A DNA stretch of 19,782 bases from CAMEGH01 sp964513905 (GTDB taxonomy: Bacteria > Patescibacteriota > Saccharimonadia > Saccharimonadales > Saccharimonadaceae): NCBI GenBank assembly GCA_964513905.1, contig CAZENS010000013.1, positions 1 to 19,782 on the forward strand, given 5' to 3'. Position numbers and translations under genes: made by a program. Shown one piece after another: positions 12,992 through 19,782 of this stretch (positions are counted from its first letter, which is position 1; each line of letters begins with the position of its first letter). Under the pieces are notes generated by a model. It ran no database searches. It saw only the letters and a list, made by a program, of their open reading frames with translations, and was not told the origin of the DNA.

Positions 12992-14319
12992 ACTTTTGCT
13001 TTTCCTAGCCTATCCAGAACGACTAGATGCTCGATATGAGGTGTACGCGGGAAAAAATTATACCCTTGATGAGAGCGTATGCCATATTCAGCAGCAAGAA
13101 GCTCAACATCTCGTGCTTGCGTAACTGGATTACAGCTAAGGTAGATGATGCGAGGAGGTTTCTTCTCAAGCAGTGAGGTAATCACAGTGTGATGCAGCCC
13201 TGCGCGCGGAGGGTCTACAATAATAATTGCATCGGATTGTATATAGTCGGTTGCGTTTTCGCTGGCGGCAAGTACGGCATTCGCTGACCCTTCTCTATTA
13301 AGTGATTTTATATTTCTTTTCATTTCACGAACAGCACTTTCGTTAATTTCAACAAGCGTAACACCATCTCCACCAACGGTCAGGCCGATTGAGCCAACGC
13401 CAGCGTAAAAGTCTATTACGCGTGAGATATTTTTTGTAGATTGCGTGTCGCTCACCCAGCGGCGAAGATCGGTAAGAGCTTTTTCGTATACAGGAATGTT
13501 GATCTGGAAGAAGCTTTCCGCTGCGTAATTAAAGGGCGTGTCTAAAATAGTATCAGATAGAACTGTTGTGCCAGCTTGTTGAAGTCTATCTGTGATAACG
13601 CTAGCGGGGCTATTGCTGTGTGAGTAGATTACTTCGAATCCATCTATATTTATGGCGGCAATTTCTTCATCTGTGAATAGCGGAAACGATTTATTCTTTA
13701 CATATAACTGCGCCACAACCTGCTTAGACTGATTTGATCGCACTAGGAGCGTCTTTAGATCGTAGGCGATTGCTCCCCTGCCTCGCAATACATCACGAAT
13801 TCTAATTGCCGCCTCTGATATTTCCGGGCGTGCCAAACTAGTGTGTTCGATTGGTATCTTTCCTTTTGTGCCGCGCCGAAAGAAAGCAAGATCTAGCGTG
13901 TTTTTATCGTTGTCCCACCACCAGCTGTACTCAATTTTATTGCGATAATAATATTCCTTGTTGTCGCTATATACAGTTATTGCATTAGGCAAAACAATAT
14001 TATGAAGTTCGAACGCTTCTTCGATAAGCGCTGCCTTATAGTGCTGTTCTGCGGCAAAATCCATAATTTGCCATGGGCTCGTACTAAGGTAGCTGCTCAC
14101 ATCTTTTGGCTCAACTCGATGCTCACTTGGTGTTTTGATTTCGGTTGCTACTGCTTCAATGAAGTTTGATTTTTTCTTTGTTTGCTGAATAGTCGCAGTT
14201 TCACCTGGTAATACACCCCACGCAAATACTTTCTTTCCGCTATCCAACTCTCCAATGGTTTGACCTCCGCCAACTATATGGCTAAAAGTTATATCTGAGA
14301 AGGTTGGAATGTGTTTCAT
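12988..14319 (-). CDS. TrmA/RlmD-type RNA (uracil-5-)methyltransferase without Fe-S cysteines
   Basis: SAM-dependent enzyme making 5-methyluridine in tRNA or 23S rRNA (COG2265). 443 residues. An N-terminal TRAM-like part (GGGQTIGELDSGKKVFAWGVLPGE) suggests RNA binding. SAM motif VIDFYAGVGSIGL, then VDPPRAGLH, the catalytic nucleophile Cys396 in SCNP, and PHIEHLVVLDR at the end are all intact. Where RlmD/RlmCD enzymes carry the four-Cys iron-sulfur site (C....CGGC..Q), this one reads SSYLSTSPWQ, with no cysteine. The start ATG at 14319 is preferred over the GTG at 14340 because a TGG-TATACT extended -10 lies between them. Whether it acts on tRNA or rRNA cannot be decided. Confidence 0.88.
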   Translation of the reverse strand: MKHIPTFSDITFSHIVGGGQTIGELDSGKKVFAWGVLPGETATIQQTKKKSNFIEAVATEIKTPSEHRVEPKDVSSYLSTSPWQIMDFAAEQHYKAALIEEAFELHNIVLPNAITVYSDNKEYYYRNKIEYSWWWDNDKNTLDLAFFRRGTKGKIPIEHTSLARPEISEAAIRIRDVLRGRGAIAYDLKTLLVRSNQSKQVVAQLYVKNKSFPLFTDEEIAAINIDGFEVIYSHSNSPASVITDRLQQAGTTVLSDTILDTPFNYAAESFFQINIPVYEKALTDLRRWVSDTQSTKNISRVIDFYAGVGSIGLTVGGDGVTLVEINESAVREMKRNIKSLNREGSANAVLAASENATDYIQSDAIIIVDPPRAGLHHTVITSLLEKKPPRIIYLSCNPVTQARDVELLAAEYGIRSHQGYNFFPRTPHIEHLVVLDRLGKAKV

Positions 14320-14330
14320 GATTACTATTA

Positions 14331-14339
14331 AGTATACCA
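14331..14339 (-). promoter_or_regulatory. Extended -10 promoter of the methyltransferase gene
   Basis: TGG-TATACT on the minus strand, 11 bases before the ATG at 14319, giving a leader of only about five bases. Divergent from the branching-enzyme promoter. Confidence 0.55.
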
Positions 14340-14368
14340 CGCGGCGTGTGGTATGCCCTGTCGGTGTA

Positions 14369-14377
14369 TGGTACTAT
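14369..14377 (+). promoter_or_regulatory. Extended -10 promoter of the branching-enzyme gene
   Basis: TGG-TACTAT, with seven bases to the ATG at 14385, so the mRNA is probably leaderless. The -35 region is poor, which is usual for extended -10 promoters. Confidence 0.5.
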
Positions 14378-14384
14378 TATGCTA

Positions 14385-16352
14385 ATGGATAGTAAGAGAA
14401 ATTTACTCGATTACGACGAGTGGCTAAAGCCTTATGCTGATAATATTGCGTTGCAACGTAGCCATATTGCAGATACTAGGCAGCGAATTTTAGGAAAACA
14501 GTCTGCGTACGATTTTTCTCTTGGATGGCATCATTTTGGGTTGCATAAAACAGACAATGGCTGGGTGCTTCGCGAGTGGGCTCCGAATGCAACAGACATG
14601 TATCTTGTGTGCGACGCAAATAATTGGAGCGAGAATGATGACTACTCGTTCACACTTAGTGGCGATGGTCAGTGGGAGTTGCGCTTACCTGCCGATGCGC
14701 TGCAGCACGGTGATCGGTATAAACTATTGGTATATTGGAACGGCGGACGCTCTAGCGGGTTTAGGATTCCGGCATATGCAAATTATGTAATTCAAAATCC
14801 AGAAACACATGGATTTGATGCAGCGGTATATCAACCAGCCGCGGCATATACATGGAAGTACGATCGACCAAAAAAGCCCACCACGCCATTGATTTATGAG
14901 GCGCACGTCGGTATGGCAAGCACTGAGGAAAAGGTTGCGTCGTATCGTGAGTTTACAAAAAATGTACTGCCTCGTATAAAAAAACTCGGCTACAATACTG
15001 TCCAGCTAATGGCAATTGCCGAGCACCCGTACTACGGGAGTTTTGGCTATCATGTAGCAAACTTTTTTGCGCCAAGTTCTCGATTCGGCACCCCAGACGA
15101 ACTACGAGAACTTGTTGATGAGGCGCACGGACTTGGCCTACAGGTGATTATGGACATCGTTCACTCGCATTCTGTAAAAAATGAAGAAGAAGGGCTCGGT
15201 AATTTTGCTGGTGATCCTGCGCAATATTTTCATGCAGGTGAACGAGGTAATCATAGTCAGTGGGATTCGCGAACATTTGATTATGGAAAACCGCAAGTTG
15301 CCCACTTTCTGCTAAGTAATGTTCGATATTGGCTTGATGAGTTTCGGTTTGACGGCTATCGATTTGATGGAATTACGAGTATGCTTTACAGCCACCATGG
15401 CCTTGGAAAGAGTTTCGGCAGTTATGATGATTATTTTGGCAACGAAGTTGAGCTGGACTCCCTCGCCTATTTGCAAATGGCGAATGAAGTAGCGCATCAA
15501 GCGGTCGATAATTGCATTACGATTGCAGAAGACACAAGTGCTATGCCGGGGATTGCTTTGTCACTACAAAAAGGAGGCATTGGTTTTGATTACAGGCTAA
15601 GTATGGGTGTGCCCGATTTATGGATTAAAACATTGAAAGAAAAAAAAGACGAAGAATGGGATTTGGGTCATCTATTCTATGAGCTGATTGCATCTCGTCC
15701 AGAGGAACGAGTAATCAGTTATGCCGAGAGCCATGATCAGGCGCTTGTTGGGGATAAGACAATCATGTTTCGGCTGGCAGACAAGGCAATGTACTGGCAT
15801 ATGCAAGCTAGCGACGATAACGTAGAAATTGAGCGTGCGATCAGCCTACATAAAATTATTCGGTTGCTTACCGCAAGCACGCACGGTGGCGGTTACCTTA
15901 CCTTTATGGGTAATGAATTTGGGCACCCGGAGTGGATAGATTTTCCTCGAGAGGGTAACAACTGGTCATATGCTCATGCTCGACGACGGTGGGATTTGGC
16001 TGACGATGGTCTGTTGAAGTACAAATACCTTCAGTTGTTTGATCAGAAGATGGTAGCTATTATTTCTCGCCTTCAGGGAAAATTTCATTATATAACAATC
16101 AAGCAAGAAGATAATTTGCTTAGTTTTTCGCGAGATGATTATTTGTTTATATTTAACCTATCTCCAACTGAATCTTATACAGACTACCCTATTCCAACCT
16201 TCGATGGAGAATATAAGTTAGTTCTTAATACTGATTCGAAACAGTTTGACGGGCATGGTTTTATCGATGATTCTGGTATGTATTTTGCGTCTCATGAAAA
16301 GTTGAGTGTTTATATTCCAGCTCGATCTGCGATTGTCTTGCAAAAACAGTAG
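14385..16352 (+). CDS. glgB: 1,4-alpha-glucan branching enzyme, eukaryote-like GH13_8 type
   Basis: Transfers alpha-1,4-glucan chains to make alpha-1,6 branches in glycogen. 655 residues. An N-terminal beta-sandwich (VLREWAPNATDMYLVCDANNW) is followed by the (beta/alpha)8 barrel: HVGMASTEEKVASYREF, NTVQLMAIAEHPYYGSFGY, VIMDIVHSHSVKN, the nucleophile Asp328 in GYRFDGITSMLYSHHG, acid Glu382 in TIAEDTSAMPG and Asp451 in YAESHDQALVGDK, then FMGNEFGHPEWIDFPR and a C-terminal beta domain. The wording TSMLY.HHG, AESHDQALVGDK and GNEFGHPEW is that of eukaryotic GBE1/SBE enzymes rather than of typical bacterial GlgB, and the catalytic spacing (54 and 69 residues) fits human GBE1. ATG 14385 is chosen because the -10 ends seven bases before it; ATG 14379 and GTG 14346 are in frame. 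Confidence 0.95.
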   Translation: MDSKRNLLDYDEWLKPYADNIALQRSHIADTRQRILGKQSAYDFSLGWHHFGLHKTDNGWVLREWAPNATDMYLVCDANNWSENDDYSFTLSGDGQWELRLPADALQHGDRYKLLVYWNGGRSSGFRIPAYANYVIQNPETHGFDAAVYQPAAAYTWKYDRPKKPTTPLIYEAHVGMASTEEKVASYREFTKNVLPRIKKLGYNTVQLMAIAEHPYYGSFGYHVANFFAPSSRFGTPDELRELVDEAHGLGLQVIMDIVHSHSVKNEEEGLGNFAGDPAQYFHAGERGNHSQWDSRTFDYGKPQVAHFLLSNVRYWLDEFRFDGYRFDGITSMLYSHHGLGKSFGSYDDYFGNEVELDSLAYLQMANEVAHQAVDNCITIAEDTSAMPGIALSLQKGGIGFDYRLSMGVPDLWIKTLKEKKDEEWDLGHLFYELIASRPEERVISYAESHDQALVGDKTIMFRLADKAMYWHMQASDDNVEIERAISLHKIIRLLTASTHGGGYLTFMGNEFGHPEWIDFPREGNNWSYAHARRRWDLADDGLLKYKYLQLFDQKMVAIISRLQGKFHYITIKQEDNLLSFSRDDYLFIFNLSPTESYTDYPIPTFDGEYKLVLNTDSKQFDGHGFIDDSGMYFASHEKLSVYIPARSAIVLQKQ

Positions 16353-16378
16353 TTTCCTGAAAAACTACAGTATTTTTG
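16350..16378 (+). terminator. Probable weak terminator after the branching-enzyme gene
   Basis: GTAGTTT pairs with AAACTAC around CCTGAA and is followed by AGTATTTTT. It starts at the stop codon and overlaps the promoter region of the next gene, so some read-through is likely. Confidence 0.55.
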
Positions 16379-16385
16379 GTATGAT
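16377..16385 (+). promoter_or_regulatory. Extended -10 promoter of the putative glycoside hydrolase gene
   Basis: TGG-TATGAT, nine bases before the ATG at 16395, giving a leader of about two or three bases. Confidence 0.45.
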
Positions 16386-16394
16386 ATAAAGGAT

Positions 16395-17849
16395 ATGTTT
16401 GAAGTATTTTTTACGAGCGCTGCGCTAGCCTCGGTATTGGTGACGTATGTCACGAACCCGTTTAGTAAATTTAGTATTGTAAAGTTGCCTTTTCGAGCAC
16501 GTTTAGAAAAAAGCACTCTTGAAACGGTGAATAATAACGCCAAGTTGGTAGCTAGAAATAGCTTACTTTGGCGATGGTTTGCAATTTACCAGTGTGGACT
16601 ATATATCCTTACTACTCGCTATCTTCATTCGCCTCCAGCACGCTCAAAAACAGTGGAGGGTATTATTCGTGATATCCACGCGCTAAGGTATAACCCAAAC
16701 AAGCTGCTGCTAATATCTGGGGATCACTTTAACGGTCTTTTCGTTAGAAACTTGGGAGTGTTCTACTACCCGATGCTTGATACTAGTATTAAAAGTAGCG
16801 AACAAGATTGGCAGAATCGTCAGATTGTATATTTGCAGACAGTTGCGTATGCGTTGGGTGTTTTTGAAAAGGATCCTGTTCCAACGACAACAATTGTTTC
16901 AACGGGAAGATACGCTGCTACCTGTGTCAATTTTTATGCGTACCCGTCGGATACGGTGTACGGTATTTTTTATGCACTCGCAGCCCTAACGGGCAAGGAG
17001 CGAGCTCGACCGTATGAATATGGCCCGGCGCAACACTCGCTTGATACAGTTGTGCCAGCTAATTCATTGATAGAAAAATACGAAATGACATTGAAAAATC
17101 TATACGCACACTATCGAAAAACAGCGTTTGATGACGAAACTGGTATTGTACGCAAGAATGTTCACATGTCTGGTGCAAAAGATATTACTCGAAGATATTC
17201 GGCTTTTTATGATAACGTCGTTTTTTGGAAAACCACAGAACTAGCAATGGAGCTTGGGGCAATTAAGAAGGACACACAGTTTTTGCGAACATTAAAGCGT
17301 CAAATTTTGAGTACATTTTGGCTCGAAGATGAAGGATATTTTTTGGAAGATTTATCAGATGAAGGTCTTCGAAAGAAGTTCTATTCATCCGATTGGTTAA
17401 TTGTACTTGCCACAGGATTTTTAAGTCCAAATAAGCCATCTGAATTACATTATTTTACTAGATCAGTTGACTATATTCGCAAAATGAAGATTGACCAGCC
17501 TTTTGCAATTAAATACCAGCACGATACGCGTGCTCACCGACAGTTCTTAGCGGTACGACTTGCAGTTGCCAGTTACGGTGGTGATTCAATCTGGAGTTTT
17601 TGGGGAATGGAATATATTAAGCTACTTTGTCGATTGCACGAAGTAACCGGCGCTTCGTCCTACCTTGAGTGGGCGGAAGATCATATTGCTGCGTATGAGA
17701 AGAACATGTTAGAAACGCAAGGGTTTCCAGAGGTATACGACAAAGATGGTAAGCTGCTGCAAACTCCATTATACAGGAGTATTCGGCAAACTGGTTGGGT
17801 AATAGGCTTTGAGCAAGCGCGTGAAATTTGGCAGAGTTACAAGAAGTAG
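16395..17849 (+). CDS. Putative membrane-anchored (alpha/alpha)6-barrel glycoside hydrolase, possibly glycogen-debranching
   Basis: 484 residues. The N-terminus (about 1-22) is hydrophobic and could be a signal anchor. The rest is helical with repeated aromatic-rich helix ends, as in six-hairpin glycosidases. The C-terminal part reads SIWSFWGMEYIKLLCRLHEVTG, WAEDHIAAYEKN, then GFPEVYDKDGK and RQTGWVIGFEQA, which resembles the end of debranching-enzyme (amylo-1,6-glucosidase) and related barrels, where a Glu after GFPE and a Trp-bearing last hairpin line the active site. Catalytic residues cannot be named with confidence. It lies between a branching enzyme and an alpha-glucan phosphorylase, which supports a role in glycogen or maltodextrin trimming, but the family is inferred and the N-terminal half was not recognised. 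The last gene on the strand, convergent with the phosphorylase. Confidence 0.6.
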   Translation: MFEVFFTSAALASVLVTYVTNPFSKFSIVKLPFRARLEKSTLETVNNNAKLVARNSLLWRWFAIYQCGLYILTTRYLHSPPARSKTVEGIIRDIHALRYNPNKLLLISGDHFNGLFVRNLGVFYYPMLDTSIKSSEQDWQNRQIVYLQTVAYALGVFEKDPVPTTTIVSTGRYAATCVNFYAYPSDTVYGIFYALAALTGKERARPYEYGPAQHSLDTVVPANSLIEKYEMTLKNLYAHYRKTAFDDETGIVRKNVHMSGAKDITRRYSAFYDNVVFWKTTELAMELGAIKKDTQFLRTLKRQILSTFWLEDEGYFLEDLSDEGLRKKFYSSDWLIVLATGFLSPNKPSELHYFTRSVDYIRKMKIDQPFAIKYQHDTRAHRQFLAVRLAVASYGGDSIWSFWGMEYIKLLCRLHEVTGASSYLEWAEDHIAAYEKNMLETQGFPEVYDKDGKLLQTPLYRSIRQTGWVIGFEQAREIWQSYKK

Positions 17850-17855
17850 AAGATT

Positions 17856-17903
17856 ATCAAATAAAAAATCGGTTCAATTTCTAGAACCGATTTTTTATTT
17901 GAT
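17856..17903. terminator. Two-way rho-independent terminator
   Basis: A perfect 20-bp stem (17856-17875 with 17884-17903) around an 8-base loop. The core GGTTC/GAACC is flanked by A-rich and T-rich arms, so a T-run follows the core on either strand. It serves both the + hydrolase gene (stop at 17849) and the minus phosphorylase gene, whose last codons overlap nothing but begin 2 bases after it. Confidence 0.93.
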
Positions 17904-17904
17904 G

Positions 17905-19635
17905 TTATTTTTGAATAAATAGCTGTAGATATTTCGCCATCATTCTTGGGCCAGAGATAACTGGTAGGTATGCACTAAGTGAGCGAACTAGTTCTCGCTT
18001 ATAAGCGTCGTCATCTCTGAGTATTTTTGCCGCCTCTTCCATGTTGTAGTAAAGAGAATCTGCCTCGTTTTCGCCCGAAACTTCGAGGCAAGCAATTGGC
18101 TGCACGTCGGCAACACCACCGTCTGGAGTAGAGATCAATAACTTCATATTTGCAATATCTTTCATCCATGAGGTGCCACAGGCCTCCTCCCCTACAATCG
18201 GCACGTTAATAGCACAATCTGCTCCAAATGACAGGGCTTGACCAACCTCTTCGTCGTAATCCTGAATATAGTGAACTCTATCTCGCATAATTGGATCGTC
18301 GTGAACCATGGTAAGGATTCGCTTGAGTTCTTGCTTCATTTGTTCATCATTCGGGTGTGGCTTGCCTGTCATAACCAGGTGTGCGTTATGCTCATTAAGT
18401 AATTTGGCCAGCCTTGCTGGATCTTGGAACATCATATCCGGTCGCTTGTAGCCTGCAAAGCGTCGCTTAAAGTCAAATATAATTGCGTCCTGTGGAATGA
18501 TTGTCGCGTGGCCGTATTGGTTTTTTCGTCGTCGAAGAACAGTGTTCAGATGTTCTCGGCCAGATCGACGTAGTTGTCGAACAGTATTAAGATCTAGCAT
18601 ACGAAGCCGTGCTTGGTAGTCGTTGCTTGGTAGGTCTGCAGCGTTAAGAATGCCGCTAATATGATAAAAGTTCTCAATTTTTGGCAAAATCCATTTACGG
18701 GAAATGCCGTTTGTTACTGCTTCAAAGTTTACTTTGCTACCATACCTGTCGCGATAGTCGGCAACGCGAGCATGTAGCTTGCTGACGCCACTTTTTTTGC
18801 CTGCTAGTTCAATTGTAAGTAGGCTAAGTTTCAGGCGTCCGTCGTGGTTAAATAGTCCGTTAATCCATTCTTTTAGTTCGCCGCTAAGAATATTTGGGTA
18901 AACAAAATGTTCAAATTGCGCTCGGTTGAACTCCCCTTCAACAGCAGGGACTAGCGTGTGGTTGGTGTAAAGTATTTGGTGACGAAGTGATGCAAGCGCG
19001 CGGTCGAGCGACTTTTCGGTTCGCATAAGATCGTCTAATCTTGCAATGGCGGCAAATACGGTTGGAGCTTCGTTTAGCTGCATATAAAGAGCTTCTACGC
19101 CCTGCATTTTTAGCGCCTTGTATCCACCAAATCCAAGTGCGACTTCTTGGTATAGTCGGTGATCACCACTGTTACTGCCCGGGTAAAGTTCGCCAAAGTT
19201 AGGCTCGGTAACGGCCACAATTCGTGTGGAGCCAAGTGTGCGATCGTAAACATCTAGGGGTACAACTGTGTGCATACTTGTGCTAACGCTTGTGTTGCAA
19301 AACTTTCGAAATTCTGGCCCAGGTACGACGGGTCGGTGTTCTTCTTTTTGCCAAAAATTATCTAAAGATTGATGACTTTCTGTTGTATAAAACGGCGTAA
19401 CTACGACCATAGGCAACCCGAGTTGCTGAGCTGTTCGTCGGGTGTCTGCCGCCAAAATACCAAGCCCGCCGCCACCTTTAATGTTGTTTTCGTCCTTATC
19501 GTAGAACTCCATCGTCCAATAAAGCAAAGGGCGTTCGTTCGAAAGCATTTCTGCAATGCCATCAATGTCTTTAATTTCACCTTCGTAGAATACGTTCGAA
19601 TTTTTGGCTAATTCGATAAAACGCTTAATGTTCAC
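17905..19635 (-). CDS. glgP: Alpha-glucan (glycogen/maltodextrin) phosphorylase, short type
   Basis: GT35 enzyme releasing glucose-1-phosphate from alpha-1,4-glucan ends with PLP as cofactor. 576 residues, the short form lacking the long N-terminal regulatory part of the 800-residue enzymes. Seen: GGGGLGILAADTRRTAQQLGLP near the N-terminus (given in parts: GGGGLGILAADT, AQQLGLP), VTNGISRKW, the phosphate-site KRFAGYKRPD, TGKPHPND, and EEACGTSWMKDIAN, where Lys492 should hold PLP. The last block is usually EASGTSGMK...NG, so Trp replaces a Gly there. GTG start with AGGGGAG about eight bases upstream. A TGC-TACAAT extended -10 at 19678-19686 gives a leader of about 36 bases. Together with glgB this makes a glycogen storage and recovery module. 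Confidence 0.9.
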   Translation of the reverse strand: MNIKRFIELAKNSNVFYEGEIKDIDGIAEMLSNERPLLYWTMEFYDKDENNIKGGGGLGILAADTRRTAQQLGLPMVVVTPFYTTESHQSLDNFWQKEEHRPVVPGPEFRKFCNTSVSTSMHTVVPLDVYDRTLGSTRIVAVTEPNFGELYPGSNSGDHRLYQEVALGFGGYKALKMQGVEALYMQLNEAPTVFAAIARLDDLMRTEKSLDRALASLRHQILYTNHTLVPAVEGEFNRAQFEHFVYPNILSGELKEWINGLFNHDGRLKLSLLTIELAGKKSGVSKLHARVADYRDRYGSKVNFEAVTNGISRKWILPKIENFYHISGILNAADLPSNDYQARLRMLDLNTVRQLRRSGREHLNTVLRRRKNQYGHATIIPQDAIIFDFKRRFAGYKRPDMMFQDPARLAKLLNEHNAHLVMTGKPHPNDEQMKQELKRILTMVHDDPIMRDRVHYIQDYDEEVGQALSFGADCAINVPIVGEEACGTSWMKDIANMKLLISTPDGGVADVQPIACLEVSGENEADSLYYNMEEAAKILRDDDAYKRELVRSLSAYLPVISGPRMMAKYLQLFIQK

Positions 19636-19677
19636 CCTTGCTCCCCTACTTGTTATTTTGTATAGTGCTTTTGTTTT

Positions 19678-19686
19678 ATTGTAGCA
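19678..19686 (-). promoter_or_regulatory. Extended -10 promoter of glgP
   Basis: TGC-TACAAT on the minus strand, about 36 bases upstream of the ribosome-site-bearing start. Unlike its neighbours this gene has a real leader and a Shine-Dalgarno site. No clear -35. Confidence 0.5.
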
Positions 19687-19754
19687 TATTTTTACGTTAG
19701 ATTATATTAACCCTTATTAAAATTACGTCTAAGGATTTATCTTACTGACATATT

Positions 19755-19782
19755 TTTAGCGCTTTGCCTAAACTTTAGCGCT
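19755..19782. repeat. Two direct copies of TTTAGCGCT at the window edge
   Basis: TTTAGCGCT occurs at 19755-19763 and 19774-19782, 19 bases apart, each holding the palindrome AGCGCT. Spacing near two helical turns upstream of glgP suggests an operator, or the start of a repeat array cut by the window edge. Confidence 0.4.

Noticed and set aside
19755..19782. CRISPR array
   Set aside because: Only two 9-base repeats with a 10-base spacer and no cas genes in the window.

Overview
The window looks like a scaffold from a Patescibacteria/CPR genome, most likely a Candidatus Saccharibacteria (TM7) relative. This is inferred from the small AT-leaning genes, the very short or absent 5' leaders, an unusually short ATP-synthase delta subunit, and the general look of the proteins. 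UGA ends atpB, so the UGA=Gly code of Gracilibacteria/Absconditabacteria does not apply. No sequence search could be run. Positions 7500-7599 are exactly 100 N, an assembly gap of unknown real length joining two contigs.

Left contig (1-7499): a complete F1Fo ATP synthase operon on + in canonical order (atpZ/I-like, a, c, b, delta, alpha, gamma, beta, epsilon). It closes with a rho-independent terminator, which faces the terminator of a convergent GC-rich gene for a secreted protein of unknown function.

Right contig (7600-19782): on the minus strand a tRNA-dihydrouridine synthase cut by the gap. Upstream of it lies an unusual transcription unit: a perfect TTGACA/TATAAT promoter, a long 5' hairpin, two more hairpins, a tRNA-like element whose anticodon arm is a 9-bp stem with a tetraloop, and a GC-rich 55-residue protein with a partly sequestered ribosome binding site. 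Next is a UvrD-type helicase fused to a RecB-type nuclease (minus), divergent from a 163-residue unknown protein (+). A TrmA/RlmD-type RNA methyltransferase (minus) without iron-sulfur cysteines converges on that protein and is divergent from a glycogen cluster: a eukaryote-type (GH13_8) branching enzyme, a membrane-anchored putative (alpha/alpha)6 glycoside hydrolase, and a short-type alpha-glucan phosphorylase in convergent orientation, separated by a 20-bp-stem two-way terminator.

Functional picture: proton-driven ATP synthesis or hydrolysis, glycogen building and phosphorolysis, RNA modification and DNA end processing. The best candidate for something undescribed is the 8544-9129 unit, in which an anticodon-less tRNA-like domain sits in the leader of a strongly promoted small-protein gene. 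Three GC-rich coding stretches (the secreted protein, the last visible codons of dus, the 55-residue protein) stand out from their AT-leaning neighbours; two of them touch the gap, so assembly chimerism must be considered.
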